The notes: generated from the sequence alone by a model not told the origin. 8,814 bases of DNA from a bacterium (GCA_013203085.1 JABMQX010000663.1:1-8814), one strand, 5' to 3'; positions 1-6,538 are shown, counted from the first letter of the stretch. Translations and numbers: made by a program.

Positions 1-377
1 GACAGCTGAAGGAGCGCCCTGGCCCCGCCCCCGGCAATGATCCCAGTACCGGGTGGCGCCGGCTTCAAGAGAACTTTCGCAGCCCCGTACCGCCCCAGAA
101 TCCTATGGGGTATTGTATTGCCCTCTATCGGTACTGCAATCAACTCCCTCTTCGCTTGCTCCACGCCCTTGCGAATTGCGTCAGCCACTTGGTTAGCTTT
201 TCCGTAGCCAAAGCCAACCCGTTTGTTCTCGTCGCCCACGACCACAAGAGCACTGAAGCTAAACCGTCTGCCGCCTTTCACCACCTTCGCACAGCGGTTG
301 ATGCTTACAACCTTCTCAATCAGCTCAGGTGTTTCTGCCTCGAATTTCTCCAATGCCTTCCCCCGATGAGATTTCAC
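1..377 (-). CDS. rpsE: 30S ribosomal protein S5 (partial, 3' end outside window)
   Basis: S5 acts in decoding accuracy at the mRNA entry channel; mutations in its N-terminal domain give spectinomycin resistance in E. coli. About 125 codons are visible. The double-stranded-RNA-binding-like domain reads EKVVSINRCAKVVKGGRRF, SFSALVVVGDENKRVGFGYGKAN, then IRKGVEQAKRELIAVPI and TIPHRILGRYGAAKVLLKPAPPGTGIIAGG, all family marks. The start is uncertain: a GTG at 377 (MKSHRGKALEKFEAE...) lacks a clear ribosome site, whereas an in-frame TTG at 353 has GGGGGA about 5 nt upstream and would drop eight residues. The gene leaves the window at the left edge. Confidence 0.95.
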   Translation of the reverse strand, partial: MKSHRGKALEKFEAETPELIEKVVSINRCAKVVKGGRRFSFSALVVVGDENKRVGFGYGKANQVADAIRKGVEQAKRELIAVPIEGNTIPHRILGRYGAAKVLLKPAPPGTGIIAGGGARALLQL

Positions 378-385
378 CTTGTGAG

Positions 386-745
386 CTATGCGAGCAACTC
401 GTGCTCGCGTAGCGTTTCGGCTATCACTTTTACTTTTCCGTGGTAACGATAGCCGCTCCTGTCAAAAACGACCTTGGTGATGTTCTTCTGTTTCAACTTC
501 TCGGCAAAGGTCTCCGCCAAAACCTTTGCCGCTTCGATATTCTTCGCGCTTTTCAGGTTTTTCTCCTTGAACTCCTTGCCGAGTGTTGACACAGTGCAAA
601 CGGTACGACCCTCCGCGTCATCAATCAACTGCAAATAGAGGTTGGCGCAGCTCCGAAAGACGCACACCCGAGGCCTCTCCTTCGTGCCCAGTGTTTTCCT
701 TCTCGACCGCAAGTGTCTTTTTTTTCTCAGCTCCGCTCGCGACAA
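386..745 (-). CDS. rplR: 50S ribosomal protein L18
   Basis: L18 (119 aa) carries 5S rRNA into the 50S subunit together with L5. It starts with TTG: no other usual start codon lies in frame between this codon and the rplF stop. GAGGAG (11 nt upstream) and a purine-rich GAGAAGAAAG lead into it. The basic N-terminus (LRKKRHLRSRRKTLGTKERPRVCVFRS) is the 5S-binding part; the rest has QLIDDAEGRTVCTVST, a helix AAKVLAETFAEKLKQKNI and the diagnostic VVFDRSGYRYHGKVKVIAETLRE. The last residues (HELLA) differ from the usual GLKF ending, a minor variation. It ends in TAG, 8 nt before rpsE. Confidence 0.96.
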   Translation of the reverse strand: MSRAELRKKRHLRSRRKTLGTKERPRVCVFRSCANLYLQLIDDAEGRTVCTVSTLGKEFKEKNLKSAKNIEAAKVLAETFAEKLKQKNITKVVFDRSGYRYHGKVKVIAETLREHELLA

Positions 746-775
746 CTTTCTTCTCGCTCCTCGAGGCGGTGGCGA

Positions 776-1321
776 TTATGCTACCGTCTTTCCAGCTTTC
801 CTTCTGACGTGCTCGTCACTATATCGAATCCCTTTGCCGAGATATGGTTCCGGCGGATAGAAGGCACGGATTTCCGCCGCGACCTTCCCCACCTTCTGCT
901 TATCGCAGCCTTTCACGTTAATCGTCGTTCCTCTTTCCACAGTGATCTCGATGCCCTCCGGGATAGGATGCCTGACAGGATGGGATTTCCCGATTGTCAA
1001 GTCCAACACCTCTGCGTCAACCTTCGCCCTATAGCCGACGCCGCTAATCAACAGAACCTTCTGGTACCCCTTCGTAACTCCCTCGACCATATTCGCGATT
1101 AGCGAACGATATGTACCGTGCAAAGCCCTATCCCTTTTCGAATTGGCGCTCCTTTTCACAACGATGGTTCTGTCTTTTTCAACAAACTCAACTGTTATCC
1201 GGCTATCCACACTCTGAGACAGCTTCTTCTCACCCGGCCCTATCACTTCCACAACACCGCCGTTGATCCCAACGGAAACGCCTTCGGGAACCGTTATCGG
1301 CAAACATCCTATGCGAGACAT
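776..1321 (-). CDS. rplF: 50S ribosomal protein L6
   Basis: L6 (181 aa) has two related domains and sits near the factor-binding site at the base of the L7/L12 stalk. MSRIGCLPITVPEGVSV opens the first domain; HGTYRSLIANMVEGVTKGYQKVLLISGVGYRAKV bridges the two, and the second domain carries GKSHPVRHPIPEGIEI, the GCDKQKVGKVAAEIRAFYPPEPYLGKGIRY signature and the closing basic HVRRKAGK. ATG start with GGAGAGGA 7 nt upstream. The TAA stop lies in the same frame as rplR, 30 nt before its start. Confidence 0.98.
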   Translation of the reverse strand: MSRIGCLPITVPEGVSVGINGGVVEVIGPGEKKLSQSVDSRITVEFVEKDRTIVVKRSANSKRDRALHGTYRSLIANMVEGVTKGYQKVLLISGVGYRAKVDAEVLDLTIGKSHPVRHPIPEGIEITVERGTTINVKGCDKQKVGKVAAEIRAFYPPEPYLGKGIRYSDEHVRRKAGKTVA

Positions 1322-1368
1322 CCTTTAGTCCTCTCCTTCGGGCATCTCTCTTTTTCCCGGCGATTTTC

Positions 1369-1767
1369 CTACCACACTATGCACAAAAGTTCGCCTCCCG
1401 CTCGCTGGCGGCGCGCTTTCTTGCCGCTGAGCACCCCTTTTGGCGTGGAAAGAATCGCCAGCCCATATCCTCCCACCACCACTGGGATCTCATCCGCTCC
1501 CACATACTTCCTCAAGCCGGGCTTGCTGACCCTTCTTATGCCGGTGATAACCTTCTCCTTTCCCCGCGTGTATTTCAGATAAACCCGCAGCATACCCTGC
1601 TTTTTGTCCGCAATAAACGTGTAGTTCTCTATGTATTGTTCTTCCTTGAGCACCCGCAGAATCTCTTGCTTTAGTTTCGACGACGGCAGGTCAAGATAAG
1701 GGTGCATCTCAGAGTTCGCGTTTCTAATTCGCGTGAGCATATCCGCGATGGGGTCGGTCATAGTCAT
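1369..1767 (-). CDS. rpsH: 30S ribosomal protein S8
   Basis: S8 (132 aa) binds helix 21 of 16S rRNA and, in E. coli, represses the spc operon. The start MTMTDPIADMLTRIRNAN and SSKLKQEILRVLKEEQYIENY are the family N-terminal domain; the C-terminal domain shows RRVSKPGLRKYVGADEIPVVVGGYGLAILSTPKGVLSGKKAR and ends GGELLCIVW. The ATG at 1767 has GAGGAG 10 nt upstream; a second in-frame ATG lies two codons later. It ends in TAG, and 47 nt separate it from rplF. Confidence 0.98.
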   Translation of the reverse strand: MTMTDPIADMLTRIRNANSEMHPYLDLPSSKLKQEILRVLKEEQYIENYTFIADKKQGMLRVYLKYTRGKEKVITGIRRVSKPGLRKYVGADEIPVVVGGYGLAILSTPKGVLSGKKARRQRAGGELLCIVW

Positions 1768-1797
1768 GCGCGCTTCTCTCCTCTTCTGGAAAACAGA

Positions 1798-1983
1798 CTA
1801 CCAGCTCGCCTTCATCACCCCGGGAATCAAGCCCGCCGACGCAAGCTCTCGAAAACAGATCCGACAAAGCTGGAACTTTCTCATATAGGCCCTCTTCCGC
1901 CCACATCTGCGGCAACGGGTGTATTCCCTGACTTTGAATTTCTGCGGCTTATTGCATTTGACGATCAGTGATTTTCTTGCCAT
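1798..1983 (-). CDS. rpsN: 30S ribosomal protein S14, short zinc-binding type
   Basis: S14 belongs to the 30S head next to S3 and S10. At 61 aa this is the short type Z form (as in Thermus and the Bacillus rpsN1 copy), with a zinc site made of C24-x2-C27 and C40-x2-C43. The surrounding residues, VREYTRCRRCGRKRAYMRKF, QLCRICFRELASAGLIPGV and the final KASW, match the family throughout. ATG start; GGAG lies about 12 nt upstream, and a closer ATG in another frame leads only to a short ORF. It ends in TAG, 30 nt before rpsH. Zinc-type S14 genes often have a cysteine-free paralogue elsewhere for zinc starvation; none is visible here. Confidence 0.98.
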   Translation of the reverse strand: MARKSLIVKCNKPQKFKVREYTRCRRCGRKRAYMRKFQLCRICFRELASAGLIPGVMKASW

Positions 1984-2004
1984 GTGTCATTTTCTCTCCG
2001 ACAG

Positions 2005-2544
2005 CTACCTTCTTTTGAACGGGAACCCCAAAAGTTCGAGCAATCTCCTCCCCTCAGCGTCCGTCTTGGCGGTTGTAACTATGCTGATATGCATCCCAAA
2101 GGACCTTTTGATCTTGTCCGGGTTGACCTCTGGGAAAACGATGATTTCATCCATGCCGATATTGTAATTTCCTCTTCCGTCAAGGGTATCAGGAAGGCCC
2201 CGAAAATCCCTGATCTGCGGAACAGCCACGTTCACGAGCCGTTCAAAAAACTCGAACATCCTCCTCCCTCTCAGAGTCGCCTTGCATCCCACCGGCATCC
2301 CGGCTCGTACTTTGAATGCTGCGATGCTTTTTCGGACGAGGGTGAGGATCGGCCGCTGGCCGCAAATGGTTGCCATCTGGCTGACCGCCTCATCAATGAT
2401 TGCTCGGTCGCGACCTCCTTCGCCCAGTCCCATGTTCAGAACCATCTTCTCGAACCTCGGCACCTGAAAACGATTCTTGTAATTGAACTCTTCCATCATC
2501 TTTGGAGCAACAGTAGAGAGATAATAGTCACGAACGCCTGCCAT
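2005..2544 (-). CDS. rplE: 50S ribosomal protein L5
   Basis: L5 (179 aa, the usual length) binds 5S rRNA in the central protuberance with L18 and contacts P-site tRNA. The ATG is 4 nt after the rplX stop and gives MAGVRDYYLSTVAPKMMEEF; GAGG lies just before it. The frame is open farther upstream, but that part is the out-of-frame end of rplX. Family marks include PRFEKMVLNMGLGEGG, ICGQRPILTLVRKSIAAFKVRAGMPVGCKATLRG, and in the C-terminal half FRGLP, GRGNYNIGMDEIIVFPEV and GMHISIVTTAKTDAEGRRLLELLGFPF. It ends in TAG, 21 nt before rpsN. Confidence 0.98.
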   Translation of the reverse strand: MAGVRDYYLSTVAPKMMEEFNYKNRFQVPRFEKMVLNMGLGEGGRDRAIIDEAVSQMATICGQRPILTLVRKSIAAFKVRAGMPVGCKATLRGRRMFEFFERLVNVAVPQIRDFRGLPDTLDGRGNYNIGMDEIIVFPEVNPDKIKRSFGMHISIVTTAKTDAEGRRLLELLGFPFKRR

Positions 2545-2548
2545 ATCC

Positions 2549-2911
2549 TCACGCTTTCCCGATAGGATTCTTGCACCTCTTGCAGATTCTTTCCTTTCGA
2601 TCTCCCGACACTTTTCGGGCAATTCTCGTGGGCTTCTGGCAGTGGGAGCAGAAAAGCTGAATATTCGATAGGGTGATCGGTCCCTCCCTCCTCACAAACC
2701 CGCCGCTCTGTGCGACCTGTGGGTCCGGGCGAATCGTCTTCACGATTATGTTAATCCCTTCCACCAAAGCCACGCCCTTCTGGGGCGACACATGCAAAAC
2801 CTTTCCTCGCTTGCCCTTGTCTCGGCCAGCAATCACGTAAACGATGTCATCTCGCCGGATATGAGGCTTAGCTCTCGTCTCCTTTTCCTTTTTCCTCCCG
2901 GCCCCCTTCAC
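2549..2911 (-). CDS. rplX: 50S ribosomal protein L24 with four-cysteine C-terminal ribbon
   Basis: L24 (120 aa) is an assembly initiator that binds the 5' end of 23S rRNA. The KOW motif is at about residues 20-55 (DDIVYVIAGRDKGKRGKVLHV), followed by GINIIVKTIRPDPQ and GPITLSNIQLFC. Two cysteine pairs, C88/C91 and C110/C113, suggest a zinc ribbon, a known feature of many bacterial L24s. The start is GTG with GGGAGG 10 nt upstream. About 15 basic residues precede the usual family opening, and no in-frame start codon lies closer to the KOW motif, so the extension is probably real. It ends in TGA, 4 nt before rplE. Confidence 0.96.
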   Translation of the reverse strand: MKGAGRKKEKETRAKPHIRRDDIVYVIAGRDKGKRGKVLHVSPQKGVALVEGINIIVKTIRPDPQVAQSGGFVRREGPITLSNIQLFCSHCQKPTRIARKVSGDRKERICKRCKNPIGKA

Positions 2912-2927
2912 CAGCTCCGAACCTCCC

Positions 2928-3296
2928 TCATAAGACCTCCGGCGCCAAAGAGATAATCTTCATGAAGTTCCTATCTCTCAACTCTCTGGCTACCGGGCCG
3001 AATATGCGCGTGCCCCTCGGGTTATTCTGGTCGTCAATAAGCACGCAAGCGTTGCTGTCAAATCTCAAAACCGACCCATCGGGACGGGGAATATCGCCCT
3101 TCGTTCGCACGATCACAGCTTTAACCACCTGCTTCTTTTTGACCACACCGCCCGGTGCGGCTTCTTTTACGGAGACTGTAATGATGTCGCCCACCCGTGC
3201 ATAGCGTCTCTTCGAGCCGCCCAGAACTTTTATGCAAGCGACCTTCTTCGCTCCTGAATTATCGGCCACATCAAGCCGTGTTTGCATCTGTATCAT
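2928..3296 (-). CDS. rplN: 50S ribosomal protein L14
   Basis: L14 (122 aa, the standard length) forms inter-subunit bridges with 16S rRNA and is the binding site of the silencing factor RsfS. MIQMQTRLDVADNSGAKKVACIKVLGGSKRRYA matches the family opening, followed by GDIITVSVKEA, the KKKQVVKAVIVRTK strand, and FDSNACVLIDDQNNPRGTRIFGPVARELR near the end. The ATG has AGGGA about 7 nt upstream. It opens the spc set. Its TGA is followed at once by GGGAGG, the ribosome site for rplX, so the two are likely coupled. Confidence 0.98.
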   Translation of the reverse strand: MIQMQTRLDVADNSGAKKVACIKVLGGSKRRYARVGDIITVSVKEAAPGGVVKKKQVVKAVIVRTKGDIPRPDGSVLRFDSNACVLIDDQNNPRGTRIFGPVARELRDRNFMKIISLAPEVL

Positions 3297-3361
3297 CGTC
3301 GTTCCCTGCTAAGAAAGCCCTTCCCCTCGGAACCGTCGAAAACCCAGCTTCCCGCGAGCTC

Positions 3362-3625
3362 CTAAGACCTCAGAATCTCGACCAACCGCCACCTTTTCAA
3401 CTTGCTGACAGGCCTCATCTCCGCGATGCGAACGAAGTCTCCGATTTTCGCTTCGTTCTTCTCGTCGTGAGCGTGATACTTTTTTATCCTCTTCACTACT
3501 TTCCCGTACTCAGGATGACGGAACGTTCGCTCAACCCCTACAACGACAGTCTTATTCATCTTATCTTTCAGAACGAATCCTTTTCGCTCTTTACGATGTC
3601 CTCGGGCCTTCCCTTCCTGTGCCAT
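3362..3625 (-). CDS. rpsQ: 30S ribosomal protein S17
   Basis: S17 (87 aa) is a primary 16S rRNA-binding protein of the 30S body, with an OB fold. The family pattern is clear: GFVLKDKMNKTVVVGVERTFRHPEYGKVVKRIKKYHAHDE, then AKIGDFVRIAEMRPVSKLKRWRLVEIL. A basic leader of about 15 residues (MAQEGKARGHRKERK) precedes the fold. The ATG is well supported by AAGGAG 6 nt upstream. It ends in TAG, and 65 nt follow before rplN. This is the last gene of the S10 set in the E. coli arrangement; here there is no visible terminator or clear promoter between it and rplN. Confidence 0.98.
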   Translation of the reverse strand: MAQEGKARGHRKERKGFVLKDKMNKTVVVGVERTFRHPEYGKVVKRIKKYHAHDEKNEAKIGDFVRIAEMRPVSKLKRWRLVEILRS

Positions 3626-3716
3626 GCGGCACTCCTTCCTTATGCTGTCCGCTGCCGCCTTTTTGTCTTTATCCTAAGCCTTCTCTTTCAGAATCGACGG
3701 CGCCGGGGCCGCGGAG
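3626..3716 (-). other. 91-nt rpmC-rpsQ spacer with coding-like frame
   Basis: No recognised gene. In the frame of rpsQ the spacer reads SAAPAPSILKEKA, a TAG at 3676-3674, and then DKDKKAAADSIRKECR directly into the S17 ATG. There is no ATG, GTG or TTG in frame after the TAG. The Ala/Pro/Lys-rich make-up resembles the low-complexity extensions found on some ribosomal proteins. It may be a decayed extension of S17 or L29, or chance. The last part holds the rpsQ ribosome site AAGGAG. Confidence 0.35.
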
Positions 3717-3914
3717 TCACTTATGGCTGTAACCTTCGTCCTTAAGAATGGTGATAAGCCGCGAAATATCTCTTTTCAGTTGCCCGATGCGGTGGGGCTT
3801 CTCGACCTGTCCTATGTGCAACTGCGAACGCAGGTTGAAGAACTCTTGACGGCTATCATCCAGTAGCTGCTCCAGCTCCTCTCTGGTTTTTTCCCTCAGC
3901 TTTTTTGCCTTCAT
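3717..3914 (-). CDS. rpmC: 50S ribosomal protein L29
   Basis: L29 (65 aa) is a small two-helix protein next to L23 at the tunnel exit. The helical hairpin is plain: MKAKKLREKTREELEQLLDDSRQEFFNLR, then the turn SQLHIGQVEKPHRIGQLKRDISRLITIL, as in the family. The ATG has GGTGAT 8 nt upstream. It ends in TGA. The following 91-nt spacer to rpsQ is long for this normally tight pair and reads like coding sequence in the rpsQ frame. Confidence 0.97.
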   Translation of the reverse strand: MKAKKLREKTREELEQLLDDSRQEFFNLRSQLHIGQVEKPHRIGQLKRDISRLITILKDEGYSHK

Positions 3915-3933
3915 GGTAAAGAATCACCAGTTA

Positions 3934-4356
3934 TCATGCTGCACGGTCAGCTCGCCAGACAAACTTGCTGCGAACCCTCAGCTTATGTGCCGCCAAACGG
4001 AAAGCATCTCTTGCCATCGTGAAAGGAACGCCCTCAAGTTCAAAAAGCATCCTCCCCGGACGGACAACCGCGACCCAGTGGTCCGGCGCTCCCTTACCCT
4101 TGCCCATCCTGGTCTCGGCGGGCTTGGCGCTCACCGGCTTGTCCGGAAAGACTCTGATCCAGAGCTTCCCGTGCCTTTTGATTCGCCTGCTGATAGCGAT
4201 TCTTGCCGCTTCGATCTCTTCCGCGCGCAACCATCCTCTCGTCAGAGCTTGCAGCCCGTACTCTCCGAAGCTCAAGTTCCTCCCGCGGAAGTCTATTCCT
4301 TTTCTACTTCCTCGTTGGCATTTTCTGTGTTTGACCCTTTTGGGCATCAACGCCAT
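3934..4356 (-). CDS. rplP: 50S ribosomal protein L16
   Basis: L16 (140 aa) organises the A-site region of the 50S subunit and contacts aminoacyl-tRNA. It begins MALMPKRVKHRKCQRGSRKG and carries the family signatures FGEYGLQAL, AARIAISRRIKRHGKLWIRVFPDKP and KPAETRMGKGKGAPDHWVAVV, then GRMLFELEGV. The first ATG is supported by AAGAGGA 7 nt upstream; the second ATG (4347) would give the E. coli-like MPKRVK start but is 16 nt from that site. The first 53 nt overlap the end of rpsC in a different frame. It ends in TGA, 19 nt before rpmC. Confidence 0.98.
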   Translation of the reverse strand: MALMPKRVKHRKCQRGSRKGIDFRGRNLSFGEYGLQALTRGWLRAEEIEAARIAISRRIKRHGKLWIRVFPDKPVSAKPAETRMGKGKGAPDHWVAVVRPGRMLFELEGVPFTMARDAFRLAAHKLRVRSKFVWRADRAA

Positions 4357-5002
4357 CTTTCGGTCCTCTTTTTTCCGTCAGATGTTCCCCCTTAAATATC
4401 CACACCTTCACTCCGATCAAGCCATACGTAGTCCTGGCTTCTGCGAAGCCGTAATCTATATCCGCTCGCAGCGTGTGCAGAGGAATCTTTCCCTCCTTAT
4501 GGCTTTCGCTTCGGGACATCTCTCCCCCACCCAACCTTCCAGAGCAGGTAATTTTGATTCCTTGCGCGCGGCGGTCCACTGCCGCCGTCACAGCCTTCTT
4601 CATAGCCCTGCGAAACGACACCCTGTGCTCCAATTGAATGGCGATGTTGGCCGCAACGAGCTGCGCCTCCACCTCCGGGACCTTTATCTCCTCCACGTCA
4701 ACGAAGACTTCCTTCCCAGTTCGCTCCGCCAGCTCTTCGCGCAACCTGTCTATCTCGATCCCTCTGCGCCCGATCACAATTCCGGGGCGGGATGTGTAAA
4801 GAACGATCCGTATGCGATTGCTGGCTCTTTCTATCACCACACGCGGTATCCCCGCCGCCGCCAATCGTTCCCGAATATAGTCGCGGATTCCCAGGTCCTC
4901 ATGAAGAAGGTCTCCGAACTCCCGGTGACTGGCGAACCATCGCGAACTCCAATTCTTCTTCAACGACAGCCGAAACCCTATCGGATTTACCTTCTGTCCC
5001 AT
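4304..5002 (-). CDS. rpsC: 30S ribosomal protein S3
   Basis: S3 (232 aa from the ATG chosen) lies at the mRNA entry channel and contributes to ribosomal helicase activity. It opens MGQKVNPIGFRL, the standard beginning. A type II KH domain follows, with VIERASNRIRIVLYTSRPG and the GXXG loop as G-R-R-G (about residues 78-81). The C-terminal domain has GRLGGGEMSRSE, EGKIPLHTLRADIDYGFAEA and GLIGVKVWIFKGE. The ATG has AAGG at 7 nt; an in-frame TTG two codons earlier (5008) is less likely. The lysine/glutamine-rich tail runs 53 nt into rplP in another frame before a TAG stop, a longer overlap than usual for this pair. Confidence 0.98.
   Translation of the reverse strand: MGQKVNPIGFRLSLKKNWSSRWFASHREFGDLLHEDLGIRDYIRERLAAAGIPRVVIERASNRIRIVLYTSRPGIVIGRRGIEIDRLREELAERTGKEVFVDVEEIKVPEVEAQLVAANIAIQLEHRVSFRRAMKKAVTAAVDRRAQGIKITCSGRLGGGEMSRSESHKEGKIPLHTLRADIDYGFAEARTTYGLIGVKVWIFKGEHLTEKRGPKDGVDAQKGQTQKMPTRK
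4364..4370 (-). promoter_or_regulatory. rplP ribosome binding site inside rpsC
   Basis: AAGAGGA lies 7 nt before the rplP ATG at 4356, within the last codons of rpsC. It favours the 4356 start over the in-frame ATG at 4347, and so confirms a 53-nt gene overlap. Confidence 0.6.
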
Positions 5003-5062
5003 ATACAACCTTTCTCCGGCGGCATCGCCATAGGGGCAACGCCCTTCTGGATGTCTGCTCCG

Positions 5063-5395
5063 CTAACGTTCATCTACTCGTATGGTGATATGACTCGTCC
5101 TTCGCCTTATCACATTCCTGACTCCTCGCGCACGCGGAATCATTCTTTTGAGCGTCGGCCCCTCGTCAACCACAGCCTCTGCCACGAAAAACGCCTTGCC
5201 TCCGCCCTCCTTAGCCTGCTCCGCGTTCGCCACCGCCGATTTCAGCACCTTGCCGACAAACCTTGCCGCTCTCCGCTTCGAAAACTTCACCACCTGCTGG
5301 GCTTCCTCAACCGGCAGGCCTCTGATCAACTCCACAACTTCTCTTGCCTTCCTCGGCGGCACTTTCAGGTATTTGCCTATGGCCCTTCCCGGCAA
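5063..5395 (-). CDS. rplV: 50S ribosomal protein L22
   Basis: L22 spans the 50S subunit; its long beta-hairpin forms part of the exit-tunnel constriction with L4. The family core is clear: YLKVPPRKAREVVELIRGLPVEEA, then a helix VGKVLKSAVANAEQA, and the hairpin with GPTLKRMIPRARGVRNVIRRRTSHITI. I place the start at a TTG (5395) with AAGGGAGG 8 nt upstream, giving 110 aa, the usual length. An in-frame TTG at 5419 would add eight residues but would bury this ribosome site inside the gene and has no comparable site of its own. No in-frame ATG is available near the N-terminus. It ends in TAG, 60 nt before the preferred rpsC start. Confidence 0.96.
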   Translation of the reverse strand: MPGRAIGKYLKVPPRKAREVVELIRGLPVEEAQQVVKFSKRRAARFVGKVLKSAVANAEQAKEGGGKAFFVAEAVVDEGPTLKRMIPRARGVRNVIRRRTSHITIRVDER

Positions 5396-5403
5396 ATCAA
5401 AAT

Positions 5404-5411
5404 CCTCCCTT
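5404..5411 (-). promoter_or_regulatory. Strong Shine-Dalgarno deciding the rplV start
   Basis: AAGGGAGG is the strongest ribosome binding site in this part of the cluster. It lies 8 nt before an in-frame TTG at 5395 and inside the longer open frame that begins with a TTG at 5419, so it argues for the shorter protein. Confidence 0.65.
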
Positions 5412-5434
5412 GAACTCAAGTTACTCAGCTAACC

Positions 5435-5698
5435 TTATCTCTGTCCAGCGTGCTTCCGAAACGTCCTCGTGGGGGAGAACTCTCCGAGCTTGTGCCCCAC
5501 CATGTTCTCCGTCACAAACACCGAAATGAATTTTTTTCCGTTGTGGACTGCGAAAGTATGCCCCACGAACTCCGGCGTGATCATTGACCGGCGTGACCAG
5601 GTCTTGATGATCCGTTTGTCTCCCACCGCGTTGATTTGTCCGATCTTCTTAAGCAGCTTTGGGTCCACGTAGGGACCCTTTTTCAACGATCTGGGCAT
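5435..5698 (-). CDS. rpsS: 30S ribosomal protein S19
   Basis: S19 (87 aa) forms a complex with S13 in the 30S head and contacts the A-site finger of 23S rRNA. The protein begins MPRSLKKGPYVDPKLL and contains IKTWSRRSMITPEFVGHTFAVHNGKKFISVFVTENMVGHKLGEFSPTRTF, which is essentially the family consensus from end to end. The ATG is preceded by AGGA at 4 nt, which itself follows the rplB TAG, so reinitiation from rplB is likely. It ends in TAA; 39 nt separate it from the start I prefer for rplV. Confidence 0.98.
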   Translation of the reverse strand: MPRSLKKGPYVDPKLLKKIGQINAVGDKRIIKTWSRRSMITPEFVGHTFAVHNGKKFISVFVTENMVGHKLGEFSPTRTFRKHAGQR

Positions 5699-5707
5699 TG
5701 TTTCCTA

Positions 5708-6538
5708 CTACCGCTTTCCCTTGCGTGATTTGATAATGTGATTGGTCGGCTTGCTCTTCTTCCTCGTCTTACCGCCCTTTGCCAGCTTGCCCCAGGGAGA
5801 GCAGGGGTGCCTCCCCCCGGAGGACTTCCCTTCACCTCCCCCCATGGGGTGGTCTACGGGATTCATGGCAACGCCTCTGACCTTGGGTCTTCTCCCAAGC
5901 CACCTGCTTCTCCCGGCTTTCCCGAGAGATACGCTCGCGTGATCGGCATTACCGATTTCTCCGATGGTCGCGCGGCACGTCACCGGGATCAAACGCACCT
6001 CCCCAGAGGGCAGCCTCACATGGGCATACTTCCCCTCACGAGACATCAGCATCGCACTCACCCCGGCGCTTCGCACGAGGACCCCGCCGCCATTCCGCCT
6101 CAGTTCGATATTGTGCAGCGGCATCCCAAGAGGAATTTTCGCCAGCGGCAGGCAATTCCCCACCCTGGGCTGTGCCTCTTCGCCGGACATCACGACATCC
6201 CCTATCTTCAAACCCGCTGGCGCAAGCATGTACCTCTTCTCCTTATCGGCGTATTCGAGAAGCGCTATCCTCGCCGACCGATTGGGGTCATATTCGATCG
6301 CGATCACCTTTGCCTCGACACCGTCCCTATTTCGCTTGAAATCAATTATACGGTACCTTCTTTTTTGCCCCCCTCCTCTCCGGCGGACCGTGATTCGCCC
6401 GGTGACGTTTCTCCCTCCGGATTTCTTCAGACTCGTAGTTAGAGACTTCTCCGGCTTCGTTTTCGTAATCTCCGAGAAATCGGAAAGCCTCGTGAACCTC
6501 AAAGATGGTGTTACCGGTTTATATCGCTTTATGCCCAC
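5708..6538 (-). CDS. rplB: 50S ribosomal protein L2
   Basis: L2 (276 aa) is one of the largest and most conserved 50S proteins, needed for subunit association and peptidyl-transferase activity. The start codon is GTG, supported by GAGGA about 8 nt upstream and by the family opening (V/M)GIKRYKPVTPS. The N-terminal RNA-binding OB-like domain contains GRITVRRRGGGQKRRYRIIDFKR; the C-terminal SH3-like domain contains GRSRWLGRRPKVRGVAMNP and then VDHPMGGGEG. His230 corresponds to the essential E. coli His229. The next histidine of E. coli (DHPH) is Met here, a common variant. The lysine-rich tail is normal. It ends in TAG, 9 nt before rpsS. Confidence 0.98.
   Translation of the reverse strand: MGIKRYKPVTPSLRFTRLSDFSEITKTKPEKSLTTSLKKSGGRNVTGRITVRRRGGGQKRRYRIIDFKRNRDGVEAKVIAIEYDPNRSARIALLEYADKEKRYMLAPAGLKIGDVVMSGEEAQPRVGNCLPLAKIPLGMPLHNIELRRNGGGVLVRSAGVSAMLMSREGKYAHVRLPSGEVRLIPVTCRATIGEIGNADHASVSLGKAGRSRWLGRRPKVRGVAMNPVDHPMGGGEGKSSGGRHPCSPWGKLAKGGKTRKKSKPTNHIIKSRKGKR

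Noticed and set aside
746..775. rplF and rplR lie in the same frame, separated only by the rplF TAA and ten codons
   Set aside because: Both proteins are complete and of normal length; there is no sign of a fusion or of stop-codon readthrough.
1724..1915. 63-codon minus-strand frame overlapping rpsN and rpsH
   Set aside because: It overlaps two certain genes in another frame and shows no recognisable motif.
2545..2622. Possible 26-residue N-terminal extension of L5
   Set aside because: It lies over the conserved C-terminal ribbon of rplX in another frame; the ATG at 2544 gives the standard 179-residue protein.
3698..3705. CGGCGCCG palindrome in the rpmC-rpsQ spacer as a terminator
   Set aside because: A perfect 8-base palindrome has no loop for an RNA hairpin and no U-run follows; GC-rich spacers produce these often.
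3965..5413. 482-codon plus-strand open frame opposite rplP, rpsC and rplV
   Set aside because: It is antisense to three certain genes; the translation is Ser/Leu/His/Arg-rich low-information sequence with no recognisable domain, as expected from the complement of biased coding sequence.
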